Both the position numbers and the translations under genes were made by a program. From the NCBI GenBank assembly GCA_902604005.1, contig CACKXH010000003.1:1-64000 (forward strand): a stretch of DNA of 64,000 bases, read 5' to 3'. Within the stretch, counting starts at the first letter, position 1; each line of letters starts with the position of its first letter. Source of the DNA: an uncultured Pelagibacteraceae bacterium. GTDB lineage: Bacteria; Pseudomonadota; Alphaproteobacteria; Pelagibacterales; Pelagibacteraceae. Below, one piece after another: positions 52,326 to 63,254 of this stretch. The notes beneath the pieces were generated by a model. The model did not search any database and was not told where the DNA came from. It saw nothing but the letters and a program-made list of their open reading frames with translations.

Positions 52326-52760
52326 CTCTTCAGCTCTTTTCTGAAAAGCATCAGCTATTTTCTCTAAACCAAATTGAAAAGAAACAACCATTAAAGAGTT
52401 TAAAAATTTATTTTTAATTTCAAAATCAATATCAAAAGTAACTTCTGTAATTCCATTTTTTTTATCAACAAACATCCAATTATTAGATAAATGATTTAAA
52501 GGTCCATCTATATTTTTAACAAATATAGAATCTTTTCTCTTATTAAAGACCACATCACTTTTATAAGTATCCTTAAATACTCCTTTGCCAATTGTTAAAT
52601 CTGCAATAATTTTTGTTAAATCACCCTCATTTTTATTTTCATGTATTTTCGCATCAAAACAAAATGGAACGAATTTTGGATATTTTTCGATATCTAAAAC
52701 TAAATCAATTAAATCTTTTTTTTTACATTCAATTAATCGCTTAACTGAAGCTTTGGGCAT
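52302..52760 (-). CDS. RatA/COQ10-like START-domain protein
   Basis: DLVLDIEKYPKFVPFC; GPLNHLSNNWMF. Confidence 0.9.
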   Translation of the reverse strand: MPKASVKRLIECKKKDLIDLVLDIEKYPKFVPFCFDAKIHENKNEGDLTKIIADLTIGKGVFKDTYKSDVVFNKRKDSIFVKNIDGPLNHLSNNWMFVDKKNGITEVTFDIDFEIKNKFLNSLMVVSFQFGLEKIADAFQKRAEELFGNSKN

Positions 52761-53692
52761 TAATTATTATTTATTCTATTTTGTTGAAGCTTAGCAAAAT
52801 CTTCATCTGCATGATAAGAAGATCTTGTTAAAGGAGATGAAGAAACTAATAAAAAACCTTTTGCTTTAGCAATATCTCCTAATTCTTTAAATTCTTCAGG
52901 TTTATAGTATCTATCTAATGGAAAGTGTTTTGGAGATGGTTGTAAATACTGTCCTATAGTTAAAAAATCTACATCAGCAGATTTTAAATCGTCCATTACT
53001 TGTAAAATTTCATCTCTTGTTTCACCCAAACCAACCATTATTCCTGATTTGGTAAAAACCTTTTTATTAATAATCTTTGCATTTTTTAAAAGTTCAAGAG
53101 AAGCAAAATATCTTGAACCAGGTCTTACTTTTAAATAAAGACTGGGTACAGTTTCAATATTATGATTGAAAACATCAGGATTAGCTTCAAGCACTTTTTT
53201 ATAAGCATCCCCCTTTCTTAAGAAATCAGGTGTTAAAACTTCTATGGTTGTATTAGGATTAGTTTTTCTAGTTTGATTTATTACTTCATAAAAATGGTTT
53301 GAACCACCATCATCTAAATCATCTCTATCTACTGAGGTAATTACAACATGTTTTAAATCTAATTTTTTAACAGCTTGAGAAATCTTAATCGGTTCTATTT
53401 CATCAAGTTTCCCTGGTTTACCAGTTTTAACATCACAAAAAGCGCATGCTCTAGTACATGTATCCCCCATAATCATAAACGTAGCGTGTCTTTTGCTCCA
53501 ACACTCAGTAATATTTGGACAATTAGCTTCCTGACAAACAGTGACTAAATTGTTTTTATTTACTATAGTTTTTGTTAAAAAAAATTCTTTACTATTTGAA
53601 AGTTTAGATCTTATCCATGCAGGTTTTTTTTTGATTGGATTAATCGGATTTTTTATTTTTTCTGGATGTCTGTGTTTAATTTTTTGTACCAT
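52760..53692 (-). CDS. lipA: Lipoyl synthase
   Basis: [53 protein letters not shown]. Confidence 0.97.
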   Translation of the reverse strand: MVQKIKHRHPEKIKNPINPIKKKPAWIRSKLSNSKEFFLTKTIVNKNNLVTVCQEANCPNITECWSKRHATFMIMGDTCTRACAFCDVKTGKPGKLDEIEPIKISQAVKKLDLKHVVITSVDRDDLDDGGSNHFYEVINQTRKTNPNTTIEVLTPDFLRKGDAYKKVLEANPDVFNHNIETVPSLYLKVRPGSRYFASLELLKNAKIINKKVFTKSGIMVGLGETRDEILQVMDDLKSADVDFLTIGQYLQPSPKHFPLDRYYKPEEFKELGDIAKAKGFLLVSSSPLTRSSYHADEDFAKLQQNRINNN

Positions 53693-53985
53693 TATTTTTT
53701 AATTATATAAATTGTCTCATTTTTTTTTCCTAATAAAAATCTTTCTCTAATTAAAATTTCAATATAATCAAGATCAAGATTGTCACTTAATAATGAATTC
53801 TTAAAATCCAAGTCTTTTATTTGATTTGTTAGGGCTAATTCCTTAGCCTGAATACTTGATAAAATTTGTTTTTTTTCAAAATACGAGATTAAACCTCTTT
53901 GTCCTGACAAAAGATTAAAGAAAAAATATAAAATTAGAAAAGTCGATATTATAAAAAAATAATTTTTTTTTATTTTTTTTAGCAT
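53692..53985 (-). CDS. ftsB: Septum formation initiator family protein (FtsB/DivIC-like)
   Basis: Single TM followed by coiled coil, located between eno and lipA. Confidence 0.8.
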   Translation of the reverse strand: MLKKIKKNYFFIISTFLILYFFFNLLSGQRGLISYFEKKQILSSIQAKELALTNQIKDLDFKNSLLSDNLDLDYIEILIRERFLLGKKNETIYIIKK

Positions 53986-55241
53986 TAATGAATCTTATTC
54001 ATTCTAGCTTTTTTTCCAAGTTCTTCTTCTATACGTAATAATTGATTATATTTTGCTACTCTTTCAGACCTAGATAAAGATCCTGTCTTTATTTGATTGG
54101 AATTAGTTCCTACAGCCAAATCAGCAATAAATGTATCTTCACTATCACCAGATCTATGAGAAATAATAGTCTTAAATCCAATAATCTGGGCAAAGTTAAT
54201 AACATCAAGTGTTTCAGTAACAGTTCCAATTTGATTTAACTTAATTAAAATAGCATTTGATGACATATTTAAAAAACCCTTTTTAAGTCTTTCAAGATTT
54301 GTGACGTAAAGATCATCCCCAACAATTTGGACCTTATTAATTGATTTCATTAATTTATTCCATGATATCCAGTCATTTTCAGCAAATGGATCCTCGATTG
54401 ATTTAATCTTATATTTTTTAATTATTTTTTTATATTCCTGAATAGACTTTTGAACAGACACATAATTACTAGAATGAATAGAATATTTATTTTTTTTGTA
54501 TAATTCATTTGCAGCTACATCTAAACAAATTGATACATCTTTACCATTAATAAAACCAGATTTTTTAATTGCAGAAACAATTAAATCTAAAGCTTTATTA
54601 TTATTACTTATCATAGGTGCAAAACCACCTTCATCACCTACAGATGTTGATAAACCTTTTGACTTAATAATTTTGCTTAAATTTTTAATTACAACAAAAC
54701 AAATTCTCATTGCTTCAGAAAAATTTTTTGCCCTATCGGGTCTAATCATAAATTCTTGTATTCTTAAACCATTATTAGCATGTGCTCCTCCATTAATTAT
54801 ATTCATTAATGGATATGGTAACTTAAAATTTTTTTTAACCGTGAAGGTTTTGTATAAAGGCTTTTTTTTTATCTTCGCTGAGAGTTTTTTTACAGCAATA
54901 GATACAGCTAAAATTGCATTAGCTCCTAATTTAGTTTTTTGTCTAGTTCCATCTAAATTGATCATCAAATAATCTATTCTTTCTTGATTATGTAAATTAT
55001 GTCCCTTTAACTTTTTTGAAATTTTTGTATTAATCAAACTAATTGCACTTAGAACACTTTTGCCTAAATATCTTTTATTATTTTTATCTCTTTTTTCAAA
55101 CGCTTCAAAAGTTCCAGTTGATGCTCCAGATGGACAAATTGCAGAAGCACTATTATTCTTTGTAAAAACTTCAGCTTCAATTGTTGGATTGCCTCTACTG
55201 TCAAAAACTTGACGGGCTTTTACTTTTAAAATTTTACTCAC
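53985..55241 (-). CDS. eno: Enolase
   Basis: ARQVFDSRGNPTIEAEV; SVGDEGGFAP; ILIKLNQIGTVTETLD; SHRSGDSEDTFIADLAV. Confidence 0.97.
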   Translation of the reverse strand: MSKILKVKARQVFDSRGNPTIEAEVFTKNNSASAICPSGASTGTFEAFEKRDKNNKRYLGKSVLSAISLINTKISKKLKGHNLHNQERIDYLMINLDGTRQKTKLGANAILAVSIAVKKLSAKIKKKPLYKTFTVKKNFKLPYPLMNIINGGAHANNGLRIQEFMIRPDRAKNFSEAMRICFVVIKNLSKIIKSKGLSTSVGDEGGFAPMISNNNKALDLIVSAIKKSGFINGKDVSICLDVAANELYKKNKYSIHSSNYVSVQKSIQEYKKIIKKYKIKSIEDPFAENDWISWNKLMKSINKVQIVGDDLYVTNLERLKKGFLNMSSNAILIKLNQIGTVTETLDVINFAQIIGFKTIISHRSGDSEDTFIADLAVGTNSNQIKTGSLSRSERVAKYNQLLRIEEELGKKARMNKIH

Positions 55242-56065
55242 TAATTCTTAATTAAGTTATCTATATCTGAAAGTTGTTTTAATAAATCTTCTAATTTGTC
55301 TAATGGAATCATGTTTGGACCATCAGATGGTGCATTATCAGGATCTTGGTGAGTTTCAATAAATACGCCTGCCACTCCTACTGCTACAGCGGCTCTAGCA
55401 AGATGCTCTACAAATTCTCTTTGACCTCCACTTTTTTCTCCAAGACCTCCTGGCTGTTGAACTGAATGAGTGGCATCAAAAATAACTGGGTAACCGTTTT
55501 TAGCCATAATTGGTAATGATCTCATATCGGATACTAGAGTATTATACCCAAAACTCGCACCTCTTTCTGTCACCAATATATTTTTATTTCCTGAGTCTGA
55601 AATTTTTTTTGTAACATTAACCATATCCCATGGAGCTAAAAACTGTCCTTTTTTCACATTGATAATTTTGTTAGTTTTAGCAGCAGCAATTAATAAATCT
55701 GTTTGTCTACAAAGAAAAGCTGGAATTTGAAGTATATCTGCATGTTTACTAACAATTGAACATTGTTCAATATTATGAATGTCAGTTAAGATTGGTACTT
55801 TCAATTCTTTCTTAATTTTATCAAATATAGGAAGTGATATCTCTAAGCCTGCTCCTCTTTTGCCTTTAAGACTTGTTCTATTAGCTTTATCAAATGATGT
55901 TTTATAAATAAAACCAAGGTTAAATTTCTTTGTGATTTCTTGGATTTTTCCTGCCATATCCATTGCATGTTGTTCTGTTTCTAATTGGCAAGGACCTGCA
56001 ATAATACAAATCTTGTTATCATTTGAGATTTCAATATTTCCACAATTAACTTTTAAACTATTCAT
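55241..56065 (-). CDS. kdsA: 3-deoxy-8-phosphooctulonate synthase
   Basis: [42 protein letters not shown]. Confidence 0.96.
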   Translation of the reverse strand: MNSLKVNCGNIEISNDNKICIIAGPCQLETEQHAMDMAGKIQEITKKFNLGFIYKTSFDKANRTSLKGKRGAGLEISLPIFDKIKKELKVPILTDIHNIEQCSIVSKHADILQIPAFLCRQTDLLIAAAKTNKIINVKKGQFLAPWDMVNVTKKISDSGNKNILVTERGASFGYNTLVSDMRSLPIMAKNGYPVIFDATHSVQQPGGLGEKSGGQREFVEHLARAAVAVGVAGVFIETHQDPDNAPSDGPNMIPLDKLEDLLKQLSDIDNLIKN

Positions 56066-57678
56066 TTATGATTTTTTGATGCCTTGATAAATGATGAGAA
56101 TAATGGATGAGGAGCCAAAGGTCTAGATTTAAATTCAGGATGAAATTGAACACCAATAAACCAAGGGTGATTTTTAAGCTCAATTATTTCGGGCAATTTA
56201 TTATCTGGTGACATTCCTGAAAAAATTAACCCTTTTTTTTCAAATTGATTTTTAAGATTATTATTAACTTCATATCTATGTCTATGTCTTTCTTTTATAG
56301 ATCTTGATTTATAGATCCTATTTATGGCAGAATTATTTCTCAATTTAGCTTCATATAAGCCTAATCTCATTGTTCCACCTAGGTTTTTATCTGTTCCTTT
56401 AATTATTCTTCCATTTTTGTCCCATTCATTAATTAAGCCTATAACTGGATAGCATTTTTTATCTAATTCACTTGATCCAGCTTTTTTAATTTTTAATTTA
56501 TTTCTTGCAAATTCAACAATAGCCATCTGCATTCCAAAACAAATACCAAGAAAAGGTATCTTATTTTCTCTAGCATATTTAATTGCTGAGATCTTACCTT
56601 CTGTGCCTCTTTTACCAAAACCACCTGGTATTAATAATCCTGAAATATTTTTAAGTCTTTTTTTAATTTCACTTTTTTTCAAATGATCAGATTCTATTCT
56701 AATTAAATTAACTTTTACTTTATTAGAAATCCCTCCATGTATTAAGGCTTCGTCCAAGGATTTATAGGCATCTTTTAAATTTACATATTTGCCAATAATT
56801 GCAATGTTTACAGATTTTTTTGTATTTAAAACTATTTTAGTTATTTTTTTCCATGGGCTTAAATTTGCTCTTTTTTTAGATTTAATTTTAAAATATTTTA
56901 AAACTTGTTTATCAAGCTTTTGATTAAAAAAACTTATGGGAGCTTCATAAATAGTTCTTACATCTACAGTTTCAATTACATTATCAATAGGAACATTACA
57001 AAATAAAGATATTTTCTTTCTTTGGTCTAGTGGAATTGATTGTTGAGATCTACAAATAATTATATCTGGCTGAATACCAATACTTCTTAACTCCTTAACA
57101 GAATGTTGAGTTGGTTTAGTTTTTATTTCATCTGATGATTTTAAAAAAGGAACAAAGGTTAAATGAATAAATAAGGTTTTTGATTTACCATGTTCGTTTG
57201 AAAATTGCCTTATGGCCTCAACAAATGGTAAACTTTCAATATCTCCAACTGTACCACCAATTTCACATATTACAAAATCTTCATTTGTAATATCTTTTTT
57301 AATAAATTCTTTTATACGATTTGTTATATGAGGAATAACCTGAACTGTCTTACCAAGATATCCTCCTTTTCTTTCCCTTTTAATTACATCGCTATAAATA
57401 CGACCAGTCGTGATATTATCTGATTGTTTACATGACAAATTTGTAAATCTTTCATAATGGCCTAAATCTAAATCAGTTTCAGCACCATCATCAGTTACAA
57501 AAACCTCTCCATGTTGAAATGGACTCATTGTTCCAGGATCGACATTTAAATAAGGGTCCATTTTTCTTAATCTGACTTTATACCCTTGAGATTTTAATAA
57601 ATACGCTAGCGAAGCTGAAGAGAGACCTTTGCCTAAAGATGAAACCACGCCGCCCGTGACAAAAATATATCGCGCCAT
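56062..57678 (-). CDS. pyrG: CTP synthase
   Basis: [32 protein letters not shown] domain with FLGICFGMQ. Confidence 0.98.
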   Translation of the reverse strand: MARYIFVTGGVVSSLGKGLSSASLAYLLKSQGYKVRLRKMDPYLNVDPGTMSPFQHGEVFVTDDGAETDLDLGHYERFTNLSCKQSDNITTGRIYSDVIKRERKGGYLGKTVQVIPHITNRIKEFIKKDITNEDFVICEIGGTVGDIESLPFVEAIRQFSNEHGKSKTLFIHLTFVPFLKSSDEIKTKPTQHSVKELRSIGIQPDIIICRSQQSIPLDQRKKISLFCNVPIDNVIETVDVRTIYEAPISFFNQKLDKQVLKYFKIKSKKRANLSPWKKITKIVLNTKKSVNIAIIGKYVNLKDAYKSLDEALIHGGISNKVKVNLIRIESDHLKKSEIKKRLKNISGLLIPGGFGKRGTEGKISAIKYARENKIPFLGICFGMQMAIVEFARNKLKIKKAGSSELDKKCYPVIGLINEWDKNGRIIKGTDKNLGGTMRLGLYEAKLRNNSAINRIYKSRSIKERHRHRYEVNNNLKNQFEKKGLIFSGMSPDNKLPEIIELKNHPWFIGVQFHPEFKSRPLAPHPLFSSFIKASKNHK

Positions 57679-57718
57679 GGAAGTATCTTATAGCGAAAAA
57701 AAAAGTAATTGAAAAGTA

Positions 57719-58021
57719 TTAATTGTTATTTTCTGGAATTGCCGGTGTGTCCTCTGTTTTTTCATCAACTGTATCTAAAACTGAGGAGGTAGGAGCCAAA
57801 TCACCTCTAGAAACTATTGTTAAAGCTAAGCTACATACAATGAAAAGGGTAGCTACTATAGCTGTAGCTTTTGTCATAAAATTTCCAGCTGTTCTTGAAA
57901 ACATGAAATTCTCTTGAGAAACACCGATTCCAAGAGCACCACCCTCTGATTTTTGCATTAAAACTAGTAAAACGAGAATGATAGCAAATATGATGTTTAA
58001 GACTAATAATATATTTTCCAT
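57719..58021 (-). CDS. secG: Preprotein translocase subunit SecG
   Basis: LVLLVLMQKSEGGALGIG; TRATAIVATLF-like second TM. Confidence 0.93.
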   Translation of the reverse strand: MENILLVLNIIFAIILVLLVLMQKSEGGALGIGVSQENFMFSRTAGNFMTKATAIVATLFIVCSLALTIVSRGDLAPTSSVLDTVDEKTEDTPAIPENNN

Positions 58022-58026
58022 GATGG

Positions 58027-58764
58027 TTAATTATATGTTTTTTTAATTATATCAATAAATTTTTTTGGATCTTGAGATGCGCCGCCTATTAAAAAACCAT
58101 CAATATTATTAATAGATTTCAACTCACTAATATTTTTAGAATTTACAGAACCTCCATAAAGAATTTTTGAATTTCTATTTTTTTTTTTTATAAAATTAAT
58201 TATTTCAGATAATTCGTTTGATTTTGGAATTAAACCAGTACCTATAGACCAAACAGGCTCATATGCTATTATAATCTTTTTCTTGTCTCTAATCTTACTA
58301 AGTCCTAATTGTATTTGTTTAGTCAAAATTTTTTTAGTAATTTTTTTTCTCTTTTCATTTAATGTTTCACCAATACAAAAAATTATACTTAGATTTGACT
58401 TTAAAGCTGTCTTAATCTTTAGATTTATAATTTTGTTTGTCTCGCCTGCAGCCCTATTTTCTGAGTGGCCAATTATTACATATTTAGCGCCAACGCTTTT
58501 TAACATCGAAGGATTTATTGAGCCAGTAAAAGCACCATAAGATTCTTGCTCATGACAATTTTGTGCTCCGACTTCTATAGAAGTCAATTTTAATTTTTTT
58601 GTCATTGGACGAATTAGAGTACTAGGAGGACAATAAATTATCTTAGCAAATCTATTTTTTTTAAAGGTTTTAAAAAATTTAATCACCTTATGTAGTGAAT
58701 TTAGTGAATTTAAACCCCCAAACATTTTCCAATTAGCAATAAAATACATATATTTATTTGTCAT
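58027..58764 (-). CDS. tpiA: Triosephosphate isomerase
   Basis: FIANWKMFGG; YVIIGHSENR; IIAYEPVWSIGTG; YGGSVNS. Confidence 0.96.
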   Translation of the reverse strand: MTNKYMYFIANWKMFGGLNSLNSLHKVIKFFKTFKKNRFAKIIYCPPSTLIRPMTKKLKLTSIEVGAQNCHEQESYGAFTGSINPSMLKSVGAKYVIIGHSENRAAGETNKIINLKIKTALKSNLSIIFCIGETLNEKRKKITKKILTKQIQLGLSKIRDKKKIIIAYEPVWSIGTGLIPKSNELSEIINFIKKKNRNSKILYGGSVNSKNISELKSINNIDGFLIGGASQDPKKFIDIIKKTYN

Positions 58765-58820
58765 CTACTAAAATTTAATCTATAGGTTTGCTTTTTATAG
58801 TTCAATAAATTTATAGAGTA

Positions 58821-60233
58821 ATGATAAGTAGTTTTAGAAATTTTGCCAAAACTAAATTTGCAGGGTTATTGGTATTTATCATGATTATCCCATTTGTTTT
58901 TTGGGGTATGGGGAGTATGTTTAGTAGCGGTAATACTAACAACATAGCAAAAATTAATAAAACAAATATTTCTACTCAAGAATTTATAGATTACCTTAAT
59001 AACTCTGGTATTCAACAAAAAGCAATTAAAGAAAATTTAAATAATAATATTATTGAAGAATTATTATCAGGTTTAATTTCTACAACTTTACTTGAATTAG
59101 AAGTAAAAGATTACGATCTAATAATCTCTGAAAATACATTATTAAAAATTATAAAAAATAATAAGAATTTTTTTGATGAAAATGGAAAATTCCAAAGAAT
59201 TAAATATGAAAAATTTTTACTTGAAAACAATCAATCAGCTCCAGCATTTGAATTAAGATTAAGAGGTCGTGAATTACAAAAAAATTTATTTGACTATATA
59301 GGTGCAGGTACAGTTACTCCTAATTTTTTAATTAAAAAATTGTATGAAGAGGAAAATAAGAAACTTGAAATTGAATTTATTAATTTACAAAATTTTTACA
59401 AAAAAAAAGAGTCAATTACTAAAAATGATTTAGAGAGTTTTTTGGAAGAAAATAAAGACCAACTTAAAATGGAATATCTAGATTTTAGCTATTCAATTAT
59501 AAATCCAATGAATTTAATAGGTATTGATGAGTTTAATCAATCATTTTTTGATAAAATAGATCAAATAGAAATTGATATATCAAATGATATTAAATTTGAG
59601 ACTATTATTACTAATTTAGATATCGAGTCAAAAGGTGTAAGTAATTTTAAAATTTCGTCAGACAGTAGTGAAATTGAAAAAAAAATCTTTGAATTAAGAA
59701 ATAATGAATTTGATTTATTTGAGATCGACAACAACTATATTCTTTATAATATAAAAAATATTCAAGAAAGAGAGCCAGATTTAAATGACATTCAAACAAA
59801 ACAAGAAATTATTGAACTAGTAAATCAAAAAAATAAATTTGATTATAATAGAAAGTTATTGGATAAAATTAGAAATAAAGAATTCAATAACAGTGATTTT
59901 TTAAAAATGGGCGATAATAAAATTCAAAATGTGCAATTAAATTCTATTAAAGATAATAAAAAATTTGAAATTAATGCTGTTGAAGTTTTATATTCTTTAC
60001 CACTAAATTCTTTTACATTAATTAATGACGATAAGAATAATATTTATCTTGCAAAAGTTAAAAATTTTAAAAAAAACGTTCTCGATAAAGAAAAATTAGA
60101 TGAATATAAGAAGAAACAAAATTCTAATATTAAAAATAATATGTTAAAGTCGTATGATTTATTTTTAAATAATAAATACAATGTAATTTTAAATCAAAAA
60201 ACAATCGAACGAGTTAAAAATTTCTTTCAATGA
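58821..60233 (+). CDS. PpiD-like inner-membrane-anchored SurA_N-domain protein
   Basis: FRNFAKTKFAGLLVFIMIIPFVFWGMGSMF anchor; SurA_N-like region; no clear parvulin domain. Confidence 0.82.
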   Translation: MISSFRNFAKTKFAGLLVFIMIIPFVFWGMGSMFSSGNTNNIAKINKTNISTQEFIDYLNNSGIQQKAIKENLNNNIIEELLSGLISTTLLELEVKDYDLIISENTLLKIIKNNKNFFDENGKFQRIKYEKFLLENNQSAPAFELRLRGRELQKNLFDYIGAGTVTPNFLIKKLYEEENKKLEIEFINLQNFYKKKESITKNDLESFLEENKDQLKMEYLDFSYSIINPMNLIGIDEFNQSFFDKIDQIEIDISNDIKFETIITNLDIESKGVSNFKISSDSSEIEKKIFELRNNEFDLFEIDNNYILYNIKNIQEREPDLNDIQTKQEIIELVNQKNKFDYNRKLLDKIRNKEFNNSDFLKMGDNKIQNVQLNSIKDNKKFEINAVEVLYSLPLNSFTLINDDKNNIYLAKVKNFKKNVLDKEKLDEYKKKQNSNIKNNMLKSYDLFLNNKYNVILNQKTIERVKNFFQ

Positions 60234-61693
60234 TAATTAATCGAAGCTTCAAAGAATTTAAGTTTCGACACAGAAGCAAAAAAAATCAAATAATTTATAC
60301 TTCCAAAAAAATCAAAAATGATGATGAAGTAATAAATTTAATAAATAATTTTCTAACTGAAAAAAATAGTTTTATTTTTGAATCTGTGGAAAAAGGAAAA
60401 ATTAAAGGTAGGTATACTATCTTTGGTAAAAACCCCGATAAAATTTGGGAATTTAACAATAATAGCTCCTATTTAATTAAAAATAGTAGAAAAATAAAAT
60501 TAAAAGATAAGCCTCAAAAATTAATTGAAAATATTATAGAAGAATTCAAATTCAAAATTCCTTCAAATTTACCTCCTATATCATCTTTAATTTCTGGATA
60601 TTTTTCTTACGATTCAATTAGATATATAGAAAATATTCCAAATAATTGTAAAGATGATATCAAAGTTCCTGATGTAAGACTATTGAGGCCAAGAACTTTG
60701 ATAATTCACGACAATTTGAAAAAAAAAATTTTTTATATAATTAATATTTTTAAGGATGAAAGGATAAAGAGTTATGAAAAAAAATATTTAGAAATTAAAT
60801 CAAATTTATATACACTTTTAAATGAATCTTTAGAAAAAAATTATAAATCAAAAATATCTAATAAATTAGATAGGATAACTATAAAATCTAATACACCTAA
60901 ATCCAAATTTTTATCGATGGTTAAAAAAGCAAAAGAATACATTAAAATTGGTGACATTTTTCAAGTTGTTTTAAGTCAAAGATTTGAAGCAAAATTAATA
61001 AAAGAACCGTTAGAAATTTACAAAAAGTTAAGAGTCACCAACCCGTCGCCTTTTATGTTTTTTTTTAATTTTGAAGATTTTCAAATTATAGGAGCTAGTC
61101 CTGAAATCTTAGTAAGATTAAGAGATAATAAAATTACAGTAAGACCTATTGCTGGAACTAGACCTAGAGGAAAAACTGTAACTCAAGATAAATTTTATGA
61201 AAAAGATTTACTTAAAGATAAAAAAGAACTTTCGGAGCATTTAATGTTACTTGATTTAGGTAGAAATGATGCTGGTAAAGTATCAAAAATAAACACTATT
61301 AAAGTTACTGAAAGTTTTTCTATAGAAAGATATTCACATGTAATGCATATAGTTTCTAATGTTGTTGGAGAATATAATAAAAAATTTTCAAAATTTAAAT
61401 CGTTACTAGCTGGTTTTCCTGCTGGAACTGTTTCTGGTGCACCAAAGATTAGAGCAATGGAGATTATTGATGAATTAGAAAACACAAAAAGAAAAGTTTA
61501 CGCTGGTGGGATTGGATATTTCTCTGCTAATGGAGAGTTTGATACTTGTATAGCTCTCAGAACAGCAGTTGCAAAAAATAATAAGTTTTATGTTCAAGCT
61601 GGAGCAGGAATTGTAGCTGATAGTGTTCCGATAAAAGAATACGAAGAAACAGTTAATAAAGCTAAAGCATTAATAAATGCGTTAAAAAAATGA
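60230..61693 (+). CDS. trpE: Anthranilate synthase component I
   Basis: GDIFQVVLSQRFEA; VRPIAGTRPRG; GFPAGTVSGAPKIRAMEIIDELE. Confidence 0.97.
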   Translation: MIINRSFKEFKFRHRSKKNQIIYTSKKIKNDDEVINLINNFLTEKNSFIFESVEKGKIKGRYTIFGKNPDKIWEFNNNSSYLIKNSRKIKLKDKPQKLIENIIEEFKFKIPSNLPPISSLISGYFSYDSIRYIENIPNNCKDDIKVPDVRLLRPRTLIIHDNLKKKIFYIINIFKDERIKSYEKKYLEIKSNLYTLLNESLEKNYKSKISNKLDRITIKSNTPKSKFLSMVKKAKEYIKIGDIFQVVLSQRFEAKLIKEPLEIYKKLRVTNPSPFMFFFNFEDFQIIGASPEILVRLRDNKITVRPIAGTRPRGKTVTQDKFYEKDLLKDKKELSEHLMLLDLGRNDAGKVSKINTIKVTESFSIERYSHVMHIVSNVVGEYNKKFSKFKSLLAGFPAGTVSGAPKIRAMEIIDELENTKRKVYAGGIGYFSANGEFDTCIALRTAVAKNNKFYVQAGAGIVADSVPIKEYEETVNKAKALINALKK

Positions 61694-62262
61694 AAATAAT
61701 ATTAATAGATAATTACGATAGTTTCACTTTCAACTTATTTCATTACTTATCATCTTTAAAAATTGATGTTGATGTAATCAGAAATGATAAAATTACATCT
61801 AATGAAATTATAAAAAAAAAATACAATAGAATTGTAATTTCACCTGGACCAGGGAACCCTAATCAATCTGGTAATTGTTTAAAAATAGTCAAATCTCTAC
61901 ATAAAAAAATACCTATATTGGGCGTTTGTTTGGGTCATCAAATAATAGGTCAAGTTTTTGGTTCTAAAATAATCCAAGCAAAGAAATTAATGCACGGCAA
62001 AACAAGTAAAATTTTTTCTAAAAAGACTGGAATTTTAAAAGGTTTGCCTAAAAACTTTGAGGCAACAAGGTATCACAGTTTGATAATTGATAAAAAAACA
62101 CTATCAAAAGACCTTGAAATCACTGCAGAAACTAAGGATGGTTTAATTATGGGTATTAAACATAAAAAATATAATGTGCATGGTGTACAATTTCATCCTG
62201 AAAGTATTAAAACTAAATTGGGATTAAAAATTTTAAAAAACTTTATAAAATTTAAAATCTAA
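61690..62262 (+). CDS. trpG: Anthranilate synthase component II (glutamine amidotransferase)
   Basis: IDNYDSFTFNLFHYL; ILGVCLGHQIIG; VHGVQFHPESI. Confidence 0.97.
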   Translation: MKIILIDNYDSFTFNLFHYLSSLKIDVDVIRNDKITSNEIIKKKYNRIVISPGPGNPNQSGNCLKIVKSLHKKIPILGVCLGHQIIGQVFGSKIIQAKKLMHGKTSKIFSKKTGILKGLPKNFEATRYHSLIIDKKTLSKDLEITAETKDGLIMGIKHKKYNVHGVQFHPESIKTKLGLKILKNFIKFKI

Positions 62263-63254
62263 TGAAACAATACATAGATAAAATAAAAAATAAACAAAAC
62301 CTTACATTTGATGAAAGTAAAGCAGCATTTGAAATATTGATGGGAGGTAAAGCCAGTGATCAAGAAATATATGATTTTTTAACACTACTATCTGCTAAAG
62401 GTGAAGCTTCTGATGAAATAGCCGGTGGTGTTTACGTTTTAAGAGATAAATCAAAGAGAGTTAATATAGATAATTGCATTGATACATGTGGTACTGGTGG
62501 AGATGGAATGAATACACTTAATATTTCAACAGCATCTGCTCTGTTATTGGCAAGTATGGGTGTCAAGGTAGCAAAACATGGAAATAAGGCAGTATCATCT
62601 AAATGTGGATCTGGTGATGTTTTGGAAGCTTTAAATATTAAAATAAATCTGGAACCTAATGAAATTGAAGATCAAATTAATAAGAATAACTTTGGTTTCA
62701 TGTTTGCACCAAATTATCATAGTACAATGCGATTTGTCGGACCAACTAGAAAAAAAATTGGAAAAAGAACTATATTTAATATGATCGGACCATTAAGCAG
62801 TCCCGCTTTAGTAAAAAAACAGGTAATCGGCGTCTTTGATAAAAACCTCTTAAATATATTTGCAAATGCTTTAAATAATCTGGATATTAAGTTTGCATGG
62901 ATTGTAAATAGTGAAGATGGTTTAGATGAAATTTCACCTTATGCAAAAACTAATATTATTCAATTAAAAGATAATAAAATTTCTGAAATTATTATTGATC
63001 CAAAAGAATTAAACATAAATGCAGATAAATTTGAAAACCTTGTTGGTGATGATGCTAAATTTAATTCAGAAAAAATGATTAATATTTTTAAAGGTGAAGA
63101 CAATGATTTTTCTAAAGCTGTGTGTTTAAATGCAGCTGCAGGATTGATAGTCAATGAAACTCATAAAAATTTTGCCGATGCATATAATAATGCAAGAGAA
63201 CATATTTTATCAAATAAAGTTATTAAACATTTAGAAAAAATTCAAAATGCCTGA
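62262..63254 (+). CDS. trpD: Anthranilate phosphoribosyltransferase
   Basis: DTCGTGGDGMNTLNISTASALLLASMGVKVAKHGNKAVSSKCGSGDVLEAL. Confidence 0.97.
   Translation: MKQYIDKIKNKQNLTFDESKAAFEILMGGKASDQEIYDFLTLLSAKGEASDEIAGGVYVLRDKSKRVNIDNCIDTCGTGGDGMNTLNISTASALLLASMGVKVAKHGNKAVSSKCGSGDVLEALNIKINLEPNEIEDQINKNNFGFMFAPNYHSTMRFVGPTRKKIGKRTIFNMIGPLSSPALVKKQVIGVFDKNLLNIFANALNNLDIKFAWIVNSEDGLDEISPYAKTNIIQLKDNKISEIIIDPKELNINADKFENLVGDDAKFNSEKMINIFKGEDNDFSKAVCLNAAAGLIVNETHKNFADAYNNAREHILSNKVIKHLEKIQNA

Noticed and set aside
54496-54972. 158-aa + strand ORF opposite eno
   Set aside because: Antisense shadow ORF; eno is unambiguous on the minus strand.
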